Below are positions 19,457 through 28,354 of a stretch of DNA of 64,000 bases, in pieces. The DNA comes from Paracoccus chinensis (GTDB lineage Bacteria; Pseudomonadota; Alphaproteobacteria; Rhodobacterales; Rhodobacteraceae). Position numbers and translations under genes: made by a program. Within the stretch, counting starts at the first letter, position 1, and the number at the start of each line of letters is the position of its first letter. The notes beneath the pieces are model-generated. The model searched no databases, was not told where the DNA came from, and worked only from the letters and a program-made list of their open reading frames with translations. The stretch is from the NCBI RefSeq assembly GCF_900102885.1, contig NZ_FNGE01000004.1, forward strand, positions 124,001 through 188,000, written 5' to 3'.

Positions 19457-19484
19457 AGGGGCGCGCGGGCAGACTGCGCGCCTC
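19457..19484 (+). other. Intercistronic hairpin between nirS and nirE
   Basis: AGGGGCGCGC and GCGCGCCTCT form a 10-bp stem with one G-U pair and a short loop, 16 bases after the nirS stop. There is no T-run, so it is more likely a barrier to 3' decay, protecting nirS mRNA, or a partial attenuator before the heme d1 genes than a full terminator. Confidence 0.55.
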
Positions 19485-19520
19485 TCCATCCCCAGCAGAA
19501 AGCCGCAAGGGAACAGGCAC

Positions 19521-20306
19521 ATGGCGGGCAAGGTCTATCTTATCGGCGCAGGACCGGGAGATCCCGAACTGCTGACGGTCCGCGCGCTGCGCCTGCTGCA
19601 ATCGGCCGAGATCGTGGTCCACGACCGGCTGGTCAGCCCCGAGATCATGGCGCTGATCCCCGCCGCCGCCCGCCGCATTTCCGTCGGCAAGTCCGCGGGC
19701 TTCCATTCCGTCCCCCAGGACCAGATCAACGAGCTTCTGGTGCGCCTCGCCCGCGAGGGCCACACCGTCCTGCGCCTGAAGGGGGGCGATCCCCTGATCT
19801 TCGGCCGCGGCTCGGAAGAGGCCGAGGAACTCGCCGCCGCCGGCATTTCCTATTCCTATGTCCCCGGCATCACCGCCGCGCAGGGGGCCGCCGCCTCGAC
19901 CGGCGTGCCGCTGACCCACCGGGGGCTTGCCACGGGCGTCCGCTACGTCACCGGCCACCGGGCCCGCGACGAGGTGCTGGACCTCGACTGGCAGAGCCTC
20001 GCCGACCCCGACACCACGCTGGTCGTCTACATGGGCGCCGCGAACATGGCCGAGATCGCCGCCCGGCTGATCGCCGCGGGGATGCCCGTGGACCTTCCGG
20101 TGCTGGCCGTGGCCCATGCCACCACTCCGCGCGAGGCGCGGATGCTGTCGAACCTCACCCAGATCGGCGCCGACCTCGCCCGTGCGCCCATGGAGGCGCC
20201 GGTCCTCTTCATGATCGGCCGCACGGCGGGCCTCTACGACACCGCCGCCCTGCCCCTGCCGCGCGAATTGCGTGCCGCGCATCTTCGCGTGGTCGGGCAT
20301 GGCTGA
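19521..20306 (+). CDS. nirE: NirE, S-adenosylmethionine uroporphyrinogen III methyltransferase
   Basis: The 261-residue enzyme makes precorrin-2 from uroporphyrinogen III, the first dedicated step to heme d1. SUMT motifs are clear: YLIGAGPGDPELLTVRAL at the N-terminus, the catalytic loop around VVHDRLVSPEI, LRLKGGDPLIFGRGSEE, GITAAQGAAASTGVPLTHRG and VVYMGAANM. The start at 19521 gives a complete family N-terminus; the longer frame overlaps nirS. Its end overlaps the nirC start by eight bases. A methyltransferase inside the nir operon is typical of denitrifiers and separates heme d1 supply from siroheme synthesis. Confidence 0.95.
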   Translation: MAGKVYLIGAGPGDPELLTVRALRLLQSAEIVVHDRLVSPEIMALIPAAARRISVGKSAGFHSVPQDQINELLVRLAREGHTVLRLKGGDPLIFGRGSEEAEELAAAGISYSYVPGITAAQGAAASTGVPLTHRGLATGVRYVTGHRARDEVLDLDWQSLADPDTTLVVYMGAANMAEIAARLIAAGMPVDLPVLAVAHATTPREARMLSNLTQIGADLARAPMEAPVLFMIGRTAGLYDTAALPLPRELRAAHLRVVGHG

Positions 20307-20619
20307 CGCCGGCCTGATAGCGGCTGCCCTTATGGCCGTCGCCTCGGTCTCGCTTGCCGCCGAGATATCCCCCCAGCGACAGGCCGAACTGGAGCACATG
20401 GTGATCCAGGACTGCGGCTCTTGCCACGGCCTGACGATGAAGGGAGGCTTGGGCAAGCCCATCACCCCCGCCGACTTGGCGGGCTTTGACCCCGAGGGGC
20501 TCGCCGCGATCATTCTCGATGGCGTGCCCGGAACGGCGATGCCGCCGTGGCGGCCCCTGATCTCGGAAGCCGAGGCGCTGTGGATTGCCGACTACCTGAA
20601 GACGGAGAAGACCGAATGA
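20299..20619 (+). CDS. nirC: NirC, small periplasmic cytochrome c55x
   Basis: The 106-residue protein has a signal peptide (ALMAVASVSLAAE) and a mono-heme c domain with CGSCHGLTMKGGLG and the axial Met in GTAMPPW. NirC is an electron carrier that can donate to cytochrome cd1 and may serve the NirF/NirN steps of heme d1 maturation. The ATG at 20299 overlaps nirE by eight bases; a GTG at 20272 is a possible longer start. Its stop overlaps the nirF start (ATGA). Confidence 0.92.
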   Translation: MADAGLIAAALMAVASVSLAAEISPQRQAELEHMVIQDCGSCHGLTMKGGLGKPITPADLAGFDPEGLAAIILDGVPGTAMPPWRPLISEAEALWIADYLKTEKTE

Positions 20620-21812
20620 TCCGCGCCTGCCTTGCCGCGCTTGCCCTGATCGCCCCTGCCGCCGCGCTGGCGCAGACGGCTGCACCAGTGCCGGCGGCCC
20701 TGCCCGGCCCTGCCGAAGGGCCGCGCGGCACCGGCGACCTGGGCGTGGTGATCGAGCGGGCGACGGGCTCGGTCCTGGTCGTGGACCAGTCCGACCGCGC
20801 GGCGCTCTGCCGGGTCGAGGGGCTGGGCGACCTGTCCCATGCCTCGCTGACCTTCTCGCCCGACGAGCGCTTCGCTTATGTCTTCGGCCGCGATGGCGGG
20901 CTGTCCAAGGTGGACATCCTGACCTGCACCCTGGAAAACCGCATCGTGCAGGGCGGCAACGCCATCGGCGGGGCGATCTCGGACGACGGGAAACTGGTCG
21001 CCGTGTCGAACTATGAGCCCGGCGGGGTCAAGGTCTTCGACGCCGGCACGCTGGAACAGGTCGCGGACATCCCGATGGGGTCGAAGACCGTCGGTCTGGC
21101 GGACGCGCCGGGCTCCCGCTTTGTCGTCGCCACATGGGACACGGGCGAGGTCTGGGTGCTGGACCACTCGGTCGATCCGGCCAATCCGCAGGTCACGAAG
21201 ATCGAGGGCGTGGGGGCGAACCCGTATGACGCGCTGATGACGGCGGACGGGCGGACCTATATCGTGGGGCTCTTCGGGGAAAAGGGCCTGACCACCATCG
21301 ACCTGTGGGCCGACCCGCCCCAGCCGCGCCGCATCCTGCCCGACTATGGCAAGAACCAGCCCGACCTGCCCGTCTACAAGATGCCGCATCTGCAGGGCTG
21401 GACGCTGGCGGGCTCGACCTATGCCCTGCCCGCTGTGGGCCTGCACCAAGTGCTTTGGGTGGACGCGGCCAGCGGCGAGGAAAGCGGCCGCACGGATGTC
21501 GCGGGCCAGCCCGTCTTCGTCACCGCCCGCCCCGACGCGCGCGAGTTGTGGGTGAACTTCGCCACCCCCGACAACGGCACCGTGCAGGTGATCGACGGCT
21601 TGACCCACGAGGTCAAGCAGACGCTGCAACCCGGCAAGGGCATCCTGCACATGGAATTCACGCCACGCGGGCGCGAGGTCTGGCTGTCGGCCCGAGATGA
21701 CAACAAGGTCGTGATCCTCGACGCCCGCAGCTACGAGAAGATTGGCGAGATCGAGGCTCAGGCGCCGTCCGGCATCTTCTTCACCGCCCGCGCCCACAGG
21801 ACCGGCCTATGA
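20616..21812 (+). CDS. nirF: NirF, heme d1 biosynthesis protein
   Basis: The 398-residue protein has a signal peptide (MIRACLAALALIAPAAALAQ) and a beta-propeller resembling the d1 domain of NirS but without a heme c part: GTGDLGVVIERATGSVLVVD, TFSPDERFAYVFGRDG and MPHLQGWTLAGSTYALPAVG. NirF acts in the periplasm in a late step of heme d1 formation. The start at 20616 overlaps the nirC stop. Length and motifs agree with Paracoccus NirF. Confidence 0.94.
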   Translation: MIRACLAALALIAPAAALAQTAAPVPAALPGPAEGPRGTGDLGVVIERATGSVLVVDQSDRAALCRVEGLGDLSHASLTFSPDERFAYVFGRDGGLSKVDILTCTLENRIVQGGNAIGGAISDDGKLVAVSNYEPGGVKVFDAGTLEQVADIPMGSKTVGLADAPGSRFVVATWDTGEVWVLDHSVDPANPQVTKIEGVGANPYDALMTADGRTYIVGLFGEKGLTTIDLWADPPQPRRILPDYGKNQPDLPVYKMPHLQGWTLAGSTYALPAVGLHQVLWVDAASGEESGRTDVAGQPVFVTARPDARELWVNFATPDNGTVQVIDGLTHEVKQTLQPGKGILHMEFTPRGREVWLSARDDNKVVILDARSYEKIGEIEAQAPSGIFFTARAHRTGL

Positions 21813-22789
21813 CAGAGCTTTCGCCCGACTGCCTCGACACGCGCCTGCTGGACGAGTTCCAGCGCGACCTGCCGCTGGTGCCCCGCCCCTTCGCCGCCAT
21901 GGCCGAGGCGCTGGGGACGACCGAGGCGGATGTGCTGGATCGGCTGGAAAGGTTGCAGGACTGCGGCCGGATCAGCCGCGTCGGCGCGACCTGTCGGCCG
22001 AACACGGCAGGGGCCTCGACGCTGGCAGCTCTTGCAATCCCCGAGGACCGCATCGAGGAGGTCGCGGCCATCGTCGGCGCCGAGCCGGGCGTGAACCATT
22101 CCTACCTGCGCGAGGACCGCTGGAACCTGTGGTTCGTCGCCACCGCGCCATCCGAGGACGAGCTTGCCGCCTCGCTGGCCCGCATCGAGGAAGCTTCGGG
22201 CCTGCCCGTGCTGTCGCTGCCCTTGGTGCGACCCTTCAACATCGACCTCGGCTTCCGCCTGCGCGGCCCCCGCCAGCCGCTGGGACTGGACCGCGCGCCC
22301 GACATGAAGGTGCTGCGCGAGGATGACCGCCCGCTGATGCAGGCCCTGTCCGAAGGTCTGGACCTCGTGCCCGCCCCCTTCGCCGCCCTCGCGGCGCGGC
22401 TGGGCCGCGAGGAAGCCGAGGTCATCGCCCGTGTGCACGCGCTGGCCGAGGCCCGCATCCTGACCCGCGTGGGCGTCATCGTGCGCCATCGGGCGCTGGG
22501 CTGGGCGGCGAATGCGATGGTGGTCTGGCAGTTGCCCGAACAGGCCATCGAAGCCGCCGGCCGGGCGCTGGCGCAGGTGCCGGGCGTGACGCTGTGCTAC
22601 CAGCGGCGGCTCGTGCCGGGCGTCTGGGACTGGCCGCTCTTCTGCATGATCCACGCGCGCTCGCGTCCCGAGGCGATGGAGGTGCTGGACCGCGCCCGTG
22701 CCCTGCCGGAACTGGCGGAAATCCCGCACAAGATCCTGTTCTCGACCCGCTGCTTCAAGCAGCGCGGCGCATTGATCGAGGCCGCATGA
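21809..22789 (+). CDS. nirDL: NirDL, fused siroheme decarboxylase subunit
   Basis: The 326-residue protein is two AsnC/Lrp-like modules in tandem. The first (about 1-165) resembles NirD and contains GRISRVGATCRPNTAGASTLAA; the second (about 170-326) resembles NirL and contains ARILTRVGVIVRHRALGWAA and GVTLCYQRR. With NirG and NirH it removes carboxyl groups from siroheme to give didecarboxysiroheme. In Pseudomonas NirD and NirL are separate; the fused form occurs in Paracoccus. ATGA overlaps join it to nirF and nirG. The helix-turn-helix look is family ancestry and not evidence of DNA binding. Confidence 0.93.
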   Translation: MTELSPDCLDTRLLDEFQRDLPLVPRPFAAMAEALGTTEADVLDRLERLQDCGRISRVGATCRPNTAGASTLAALAIPEDRIEEVAAIVGAEPGVNHSYLREDRWNLWFVATAPSEDELAASLARIEEASGLPVLSLPLVRPFNIDLGFRLRGPRQPLGLDRAPDMKVLREDDRPLMQALSEGLDLVPAPFAALAARLGREEAEVIARVHALAEARILTRVGVIVRHRALGWAANAMVVWQLPEQAIEAAGRALAQVPGVTLCYQRRLVPGVWDWPLFCMIHARSRPEAMEVLDRARALPELAEIPHKILFSTRCFKQRGALIEAA

Positions 22790-23268
22790 CCCGACCCACC
22801 CGCACCGTCCTGCCGCCCGAGGCGCTGGACCCGACCGACCGCGCCATCCTGAACGCCCTGCAGGACGGCTTTCCGCTGACCCTTCGCCCCTACGACGACG
22901 CGGGCGCCGCGCTGGGGATCACCGGCGAAAACCTGATCGCCCGCCTGGCCCGCCTGCGGGACCTCGGCGCGATCACCCGCTTCGGCCCCTTCTTCGACGC
23001 GGCCGCCATGGGCGGGGCCTTCTGCCTTTGCGCGATGGCCGTGCCTGCGGATCGCTTCGACGAGGTCCTGACCAAGGTCAATGCGCATCCGGAAGTCGCG
23101 CATAACTATGAACGCACACATGCACTGAACATGTGGTTCGTTCTGGCGACTGACTCGCCCGAGGGAATCGAGCGGACGGCAGAGGCGATCGAGGGTGAGA
23201 CGGGGCTGAAAGTGATGCTGTTTCCCAAGCTGGAGGAATATTTCATCGGCTTCCGGGTGCAGGCATGA
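22786..23268 (+). CDS. nirG: NirG, siroheme decarboxylase subunit
   Basis: The 160-residue protein of the NirDLGH family begins with an AsnC-like helical part (LDPTDRAILNALQDGFPLTL) and contains LGAITRFGPFFDAAAMGGAF and VAHNYERTHALNMWFVLA, both typical of the group. It cooperates with NirDL and NirH in decarboxylating siroheme. The start at 22786 overlaps the nirDL stop and its end overlaps nirH. The split of names between NirG and NirH rests on gene order. Confidence 0.9.
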   Translation: MTRPTRTVLPPEALDPTDRAILNALQDGFPLTLRPYDDAGAALGITGENLIARLARLRDLGAITRFGPFFDAAAMGGAFCLCAMAVPADRFDEVLTKVNAHPEVAHNYERTHALNMWFVLATDSPEGIERTAEAIEGETGLKVMLFPKLEEYFIGFRVQA

Positions 23269-23750
23269 CCGTTCTCGACGCCAGCGACCGCAGCATCATC
23301 CGGGCCACGCAAGCGGGGCTGCCGCTGGTGGCCGCGCCCTATGCCGCCGTGGCAGCGGCCGTCGGGCTGACAGAGGCCGAAGTGATCGCCCGCATGACGG
23401 CGATGCAGGATCGCGGCGTCATCCGGCGCATCGCGGTTGCCCCGAACCATTATGCCTTGGGCATGACCGCCAACGGGATGAGCGTCTGGGACGTGGCCGA
23501 CGACCGCATCTCGGAACTGGGCGCCCGGATCGGGGCTTTGCCCTACGTGACCCATTGCTACCAGCGCCCCCGCGCCCTGCCCGACTGGCCCTACAACCTG
23601 TTCGCCATGCTGCATGGCGAAAGCCGCGAGGAAGTCGAAGGGAAGCGCGCCGAGGTCGCCTCGATCCTGGGGCCGGCCTGCCGGGGCCACGACATCCTCT
23701 ATTCGACCCGCATCCTGAAGAAGACCGGGCTGCGCCTGCGCGATGAATGA
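23265..23750 (+). CDS. nirH: NirH, siroheme decarboxylase subunit
   Basis: The 161-residue protein is paralogous to NirG and to the halves of NirDL: LDASDRSIIRATQAGLPLVA, GVIRRIAVAPNHYALGMTA and VTHCYQRPRALPDWPYNLFA. It completes the siroheme decarboxylase set. It starts with an ATGA overlap with nirG and ends 12 bases before nirJ. Order in the operon supports NirH over NirL. Confidence 0.9.
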   Translation: MTVLDASDRSIIRATQAGLPLVAAPYAAVAAAVGLTEAEVIARMTAMQDRGVIRRIAVAPNHYALGMTANGMSVWDVADDRISELGARIGALPYVTHCYQRPRALPDWPYNLFAMLHGESREEVEGKRAEVASILGPACRGHDILYSTRILKKTGLRLRDE

Positions 23751-23762
23751 AAGGGGCCGCCG

Positions 23763-24986
23763 ATGTTCCGCCTGACCCAATACATGCACCAGCTCGTCGA
23801 GCCGACTCCGGTCCGGCGCCGCGGCAATCCGGGTTCCGTCAAGCCGGTGGTGATCTGGAACCTGACCCGCACCTGCAACCTCAAGTGCCGGCATTGCTAC
23901 ACAGTCAGCTCGGACCACGTCTTCCCGGGCGAGCTGACGCATGAGCAGGCCTTGGGCGTGCTGGATGACCTGTCTGCCTTCCGCATCCCTGCGCTGATCC
24001 TGTCGGGGGGCGAGCCGCTGAGCCGCTTTGACTTCTGGGAACTGGCGGAACGGGCGCGCCAGTTGGACTTCCGCCACCTGTCGCTGTCCACCAACGGCAC
24101 CAAGCTTGGCGAGCCGGGCGTGGCCGACCGCGTGGCGGCGCTGGGCTTCGACTATGTCGGCATCTCGCTCGACGGGATCGGGGCGACGAACGACTGGTTC
24201 CGGGGCGTCCAGGGCGCCTTCGCCAATGCCTTGGCGGGCGTGAGGGCCTGCAAGGCGCGGGGCGTCAAGGTGGGCCTGCGCTTCACCATCACCAAGGACA
24301 ACGGCGACCAGCTACCGCTGATGCTGGACCTCTGCGAATCCGAAGGGGTGGACAAGTTCTATTTGTCCCACCTCGTTTATGCCGGCCGGGGCGACAAGCA
24401 CCGGGGCGAGGATCAGGAGCACGCCCATACCCGCCGCGCCATGGACCTGCTAATCGAGCGGGGCTGGGACGCCGTGTCCAACGGCCGCCCGCTGGAGATT
24501 GTGACCGGCAACAACGATGCCGATGCCGTGTGGTTCATGCGCTGGGCGGAACGGAATTTCGACGCGGCCACCGTGGCCCATGTGCGCGAGCATCTGGTGG
24601 CCTGGGGCGGGAACTCCTCGGGCCTCGGCGTCGCCAACATCGACCCGCAGGGGAAGGTGCATCCCGACACCTACTGGTCGGACTACACCGTGGGCTCGGT
24701 CAAGGAGAAGCCGTTCACCGAATGGTGGACGGGCGACGATCCCATGCTGGCCACGCTGCGGACCCGGCCGCGTCCGCTTAAGGGGCGCTGCGGCGCCTGC
24801 GCCTTCAAGGACGTCTGCGGCGGCAACACCCGCATCCGCGCCCTGCAGCTGACCGGCGACCCCTGGGCCGAGGACCCGGCCTGCTACCTGTCCAATGCCG
24901 AGATCGGCGTCGAGGATGACCTCGAACGGCTGACCGTGAGACCCTTCCGTGGAAAGAGCCATGACCCCGCGCACCGTTTCTTCTGA
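23763..24986 (+). CDS. nirJ: NirJ, radical SAM enzyme of heme d1 synthesis
   Basis: The 407-residue enzyme has the radical SAM cluster motif [11 protein letters not shown] (Cys38, Cys42, Cys45), the GGEPL motif and a C-terminal SPASM-like cysteine region ([12 protein letters not shown] and a later Cys in DPACYL) that probably binds a second Fe-S cluster. It removes the propionate side chains of didecarboxysiroheme during heme d1 formation. An AGGGGC-type ribosome site precedes the ATG at 23763. The 3' end overlaps the predicted nirN start by about 26 bases. Confidence 0.95.
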   Translation: MFRLTQYMHQLVEPTPVRRRGNPGSVKPVVIWNLTRTCNLKCRHCYTVSSDHVFPGELTHEQALGVLDDLSAFRIPALILSGGEPLSRFDFWELAERARQLDFRHLSLSTNGTKLGEPGVADRVAALGFDYVGISLDGIGATNDWFRGVQGAFANALAGVRACKARGVKVGLRFTITKDNGDQLPLMLDLCESEGVDKFYLSHLVYAGRGDKHRGEDQEHAHTRRAMDLLIERGWDAVSNGRPLEIVTGNNDADAVWFMRWAERNFDAATVAHVREHLVAWGGNSSGLGVANIDPQGKVHPDTYWSDYTVGSVKEKPFTEWWTGDDPMLATLRTRPRPLKGRCGACAFKDVCGGNTRIRALQLTGDPWAEDPACYLSNAEIGVEDDLERLTVRPFRGKSHDPAHRFF

Positions 24987-26553
24987 AAGACGCCTCCGGC
25001 GGGGATATTTGAGGCCGAAAGACATCGCGATCGCTGCCGCTCTGGCGCTGCTGCCCACCGGAGGCTGGGCCGACGCGGCCACGGATTATGCCGAGCATTG
25101 CGCATCCTGCCACGCCGAGAACCGGTTGGGCGGCACCGGTCCGGCGCTGATCCCCGAAACGCTGGGCCGGGTGCGCGGTATCGACGAGGTGATCGCGCAT
25201 GGGCGGCCCTCGACGCAGATGATGGGCTTCGCCGACCAGCTTTCGCCCGAGCGCATCGCCGCGCTGGTTGAGTTCATCAAGGCGCCCCTGGCCGAGACGC
25301 CGAGCTGGACCGTGGACGACATCGCGGCCAGCCGCGAGATGGTCGCGGACTACACCCCGGCGGAAAAGCCGGTCTTCACCGCCGATCCCATGAACATCAC
25401 GCTGGTCGTCGAGACGGGTGACCACCATGTCAGCGTGCTGGACGGCGACACCTTCGACGTGCTCGACCGCTTCGGCACGCCCTATGCGGTGCATGGGGGG
25501 CCGAAGTTCTCGCCCGACGGCCGCTATGTCTTCGTCATGTCCCGTGACGGCTGGGTCGAGAAATACGACATCTGGTCCCTGAAGGAGGTCGGCCGTGTCC
25601 GCGCGGGCCTCAACAGCCGCAACATCGCCATGAGCCATGACGGCCAGTGGCTCGCCGTCGCCAACTACCTGCCGCAGACACTGACGATCCTGTCCACCGA
25701 GACCTTGGAACCTGTGCGCGTCCTCGACGTGGCGGCAAAGGACGGCACCCCCAGCCGGGTCAGCGCGGTCTACCAAGCGCCCGAGCGGAAAAGCTTCATC
25801 CTCGCGCTGAAGGACGCGCCCGAGATCTGGGAGGTCGCGACCGATCCCGAGGCGGGCCCCTATTACGACGGCTATGTCCACACCTACGAAAAGGACGCGA
25901 CCGAGGCCTTCGGCGCGCAGGAGGGGCTGTTCGCCCGCCGCCGCATCCGCACCGAGGAGCCGCTGGACGATTTCTTCTTCGATCCCGGCTACAGGAACCT
26001 GATCGGCACCAACCGCGAGGGCACCAAGGGCGTGGTCATCAACCTGACCAGCGGCGGCAAGGTGGCCGAGCTGCCGCTGCCCGGGATGCCGCATCTCGGC
26101 TCCGGCATCACCTGGGACCGGAACGGCCACAAGGTCATGGCGACCCCGCATCTGGACGAGGGCGTCCTGTCGGTGATCGACATGACCGACTGGACGCTGG
26201 TGAAGCAGATCGAGACCAGCGGCCCCGGCTTCTTCCTGCGCAGCCACGAGACCTCGCCCTATGTCTGGGCGGATGTGTTCTTCGGCCCGCACAAGGACGA
26301 GGTCCATATCATCGACAAGCAGACGCTGGAGATCGTCAAGACCGTGAACCCCGCCCCCGGCAAGACCGTGGCCCATACCGAGTTCACGAAGGACGGCAAG
26401 TATGCCCTGGTCTCGATCTGGGAGGACGACGGCGCGGTCATCGTCTATGATGCCAAGACGCTGGAGGAGGTCCGGCGGCTGCCGATGAGGAAGCCCTCGG
26501 GGAAGTACAATGTCTGGAACAAGATCACCTTCTCGGACGGCACCAGCCACTAG
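24961..26553 (+). CDS. nirN: NirN, heme d1 protein with c-type heme (dihydro-heme d1 dehydrogenase)
   Basis: The protein of about 530 residues resembles NirS without its N-terminal arm: a signal peptide ([18 protein letters not shown]), a heme c site [12 protein letters not shown] and a d1 propeller ending [10 protein letters not shown]. NirN carries out the last oxidation that gives mature heme d1 and hands it to NirS. The ATG at 24961 has GGAAAGAG upstream but overlaps nirJ. Its first 16 or so codons fall in a copy of the dispersed GGATATTT element, and an in-frame TTG at 25009 would start the protein right at the signal peptide, outside nirJ. The true start is therefore open; the family assignment is not. 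Confidence 0.93.
   Translation: MTPRTVSSERRLRRGYLRPKDIAIAAALALLPTGGWADAATDYAEHCASCHAENRLGGTGPALIPETLGRVRGIDEVIAHGRPSTQMMGFADQLSPERIAALVEFIKAPLAETPSWTVDDIAASREMVADYTPAEKPVFTADPMNITLVVETGDHHVSVLDGDTFDVLDRFGTPYAVHGGPKFSPDGRYVFVMSRDGWVEKYDIWSLKEVGRVRAGLNSRNIAMSHDGQWLAVANYLPQTLTILSTETLEPVRVLDVAAKDGTPSRVSAVYQAPERKSFILALKDAPEIWEVATDPEAGPYYDGYVHTYEKDATEAFGAQEGLFARRRIRTEEPLDDFFFDPGYRNLIGTNREGTKGVVINLTSGGKVAELPLPGMPHLGSGITWDRNGHKVMATPHLDEGVLSVIDMTDWTLVKQIETSGPGFFLRSHETSPYVWADVFFGPHKDEVHIIDKQTLEIVKTVNPAPGKTVAHTEFTKDGKYALVSIWEDDGAVIVYDAKTLEEVRRLPMRKPSGKYNVWNKITFSDGTSH
24990..25024 (+). repeat. Dispersed element, copy 4, inside the predicted nirN 5' end
   Basis: CGCCTCCGGCGGGGATATTT followed by GAGGCCGAAAGA matches copies 2 and 3 in core and tail. 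Here the element overlaps the start of nirN, 4 bases after the nirJ stop, and supplies residues of the predicted pre-signal part ([12 protein letters not shown]). Confidence 0.6.
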
Positions 26554-26767
26554 AAGGAACCTGTGGCGGCTGGGGCTGATCCTGTCGCCCTTTGTCTGGG
26601 GGGCGGTGGCGATTAACCTGTTCATGCTGGGGCTGATCTCGGCCTCGGTCGGCTGGCCGAGCCTGTCGCCGGTGGCCACGCTGATCGTCGCGGTGCCGCT
26701 GACGATCCCCGCGACATGGCTCGCCGCACGCTGGGTCGGCGGGCTGATGGACGAGGCGGAGCGCTAG
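26510..26767 (+). CDS. Small two-helix membrane protein at the end of the nir operon
   Basis: The frame ends ...WVGGLMDEAER and has two hydrophobic helices (LGLILSPFVWGAVAINLFML and LSPVATLIVAVPLTIPATWL). The ATG at 26510 overlaps nirN by 44 bases; AGAAGGA at 26552, just after the nirN stop, suggests a start nearer 26561-26576 with a rare codon, giving about 65 residues. It is co-directional with nirN and shares a CTAG with the facing aldehyde dehydrogenase gene, so both stops overlap. Function unknown; its place suggests a denitrification accessory role. Confidence 0.6.
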   Translation: MSGTRSPSRTAPATRRNLWRLGLILSPFVWGAVAINLFMLGLISASVGWPSLSPVATLIVAVPLTIPATWLAARWVGGLMDEAER

Positions 26768-28173
26768 CGCCCGGCGCTGCGCCGGGCATAGGCCAGCATC
26801 GCGCCGATCAGCCGCTTGCGCGCGCCCCAGGGCGGCCGGACAAGGCCGGTGATGGCAAGCCGCGGCTGCACCATCACCGGGCGCTTCTTGGAAAAGCGCG
26901 CGAAGTCGTCAAAGCCGTGGTATTCACCGGTCCCGCTGGCCCCGACCCCGCCGAAGGGCAGGTTCAGCTGGCCCACGTGGAACATGCAGTCGTTGAAGGT
27001 GACGCCGCCCGACATGGTCCGCGCCAGTACCTCGTCCTGCCGCGCCTTGTCCTCGTCGAAGTAGTAGAGCGCGAGCGGCCTTGGCCTTGCGTTCACGAAA
27101 GCCAGCGCATCGTCCAGAGTCGGCGCGGGGATGACCGGCAGGACGGGGCCGAAGATCTCCTCGCGCATGAGGGCACTGTCCTCGGGCGCGTCGAAGACCA
27201 GTGTCGGCGGCATGAGGCGGCCGTTCGTCCCGGCAGGCACGGGAGCCAGTTCAACGACGCGGGCGCCGCCTTCGCGTGCCTCGGCCACGAGGCCCTGCAG
27301 CCGTGCGAGGTGGCGGTCCGAGATGATCCGCGCGTAGTCGCCGTTCAGACCGTTCGGGAACATGGCCGCGACGGCGCGGCGGGCCTGCGCCTCGAACTCG
27401 GCCATGCGCGCGGGCGGGACCAGCGCATAATCGGGCGCGACGCAGGTCTGGCCCGCGTTCAGCAGCTTGCCGGTCATTAGGCGCGGCAGGGCACGGCTCA
27501 GGTCGGCGCTGTCGTGCAGGATGGCGGGCGACTTGCCACCCAGTTCCAGCGTGACCGGGGTCAGGTTGTCGGCGGCGGCCCGCATCACCTCGCGCCCGAC
27601 ACGGGTCGAGCCGGTGAAGACCAGGTGATCCAGCGGCAGGCGCGTCAGGGCGCGGGCGACCTCCGCATCGCCGGTTACGACCGCGACCTGCTCGGGCGGG
27701 AAGGCTTCGGCCAGCAGCGCGGCCAGCGCCTCGGCCGTATGCGGCGCAAGCTCGGACGGCTTGAGCAGCACGCGGTTGCCGGCGGCAAGCGCATCGACCA
27801 TGGGACCGAGCGTCAGCAGGACCGGATAGTTCCAGGCGCCGATCACCCCAACCACGCCCAAAGGCTGGAATTCGTAGAACGCCCGTGCCGGCCACAGGAA
27901 GAGAGAGGCCGCCACCCGGCGGCGGCGCATCCAGCCGCGCAGGTGGCGACGGGCATGGGCGATCTGGTCGTAAAGCGGAAGCAGTTCCAACAGGCGCGTT
28001 TCGGAAGCCGGGCGACCGCCGAAATCGGCATCCACGGCGGCGATCAGTCGGCTCTCATGCGCACGGACTGCGCCTGCGAGTTGCGCCAGAGCATGCCGCC
28101 GCCTTTTCAGGTCGGGACGCGGGTCTGCTGCGAAGTGTGCACGCTGGCGCCTGATCATCTCGGCCAAGGTCAT
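26764..28173 (-). CDS. NAD(P)-dependent aldehyde dehydrogenase, coniferyl aldehyde dehydrogenase type
   Basis: The protein of about 469 residues belongs to the aldehyde dehydrogenase superfamily. It has WNYPVLLTLGPMVDALAAGN, KPSELAP, FTGSTRVGREVM, the catalytic Glu in TLELGGKSP and the catalytic Cys in NAGQTCVAPDY. The lack of the usual C-terminal extension and the GGVTFNDCMFHVGQ segment fit the coniferyl aldehyde or fatty aldehyde (class 3-like) dehydrogenases. The start at 28173 has GGAGGTG five bases upstream and is preferred to the longer frame. It is a single gene facing the nir operon. Substrate cannot be read from the sequence. Confidence 0.88.
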   Translation of the reverse strand: MTLAEMIRRQRAHFAADPRPDLKRRRHALAQLAGAVRAHESRLIAAVDADFGGRPASETRLLELLPLYDQIAHARRHLRGWMRRRRVAASLFLWPARAFYEFQPLGVVGVIGAWNYPVLLTLGPMVDALAAGNRVLLKPSELAPHTAEALAALLAEAFPPEQVAVVTGDAEVARALTRLPLDHLVFTGSTRVGREVMRAAADNLTPVTLELGGKSPAILHDSADLSRALPRLMTGKLLNAGQTCVAPDYALVPPARMAEFEAQARRAVAAMFPNGLNGDYARIISDRHLARLQGLVAEAREGGARVVELAPVPAGTNGRLMPPTLVFDAPEDSALMREEIFGPVLPVIPAPTLDDALAFVNARPRPLALYYFDEDKARQDEVLARTMSGGVTFNDCMFHVGQLNLPFGGVGASGTGEYHGFDDFARFSKKRPVMVQPRLAITGLVRPPWGARKRLIGAMLAYARRSAGR

Positions 28174-28301
28174 TCGCACCTCCGAAGCAGATACATTAAG
28201 CGGAAGATCGGAAAAATCGATCTGTTGGGCGATCAATATTACGCGCGGTCAATTTCACTTTAGAACGGAATATTATGAATCAAACAGACCCGAGATTGCA
28301 A

Positions 28302-28331
28302 ATAAAAAAGGGTGCCGCATTTGCGGCACCC
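28302..28331 (-). terminator. Intrinsic terminator of the outer-membrane protein gene
   Basis: GGGTGCCGCA and TGCGGCACCC form a 10-bp stem with a two-base loop. On the minus strand it is followed by a T-rich run (complement of AATAAAAAA at 28301-28309). It lies about 24 bases beyond the stop of the beta-barrel gene. Confidence 0.85.
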
Positions 28332-28354
28332 AGGAGAGGCAGGAGAGAAGCCGA

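Noticed and set aside
21809-23750. Series of AsnC/Lrp-like helix-turn-helix proteins taken as regulators
   Set aside because: Position in the nir operon and sequence fit NirDL, NirG and NirH, the siroheme decarboxylase; the resemblance to Lrp is ancestral.
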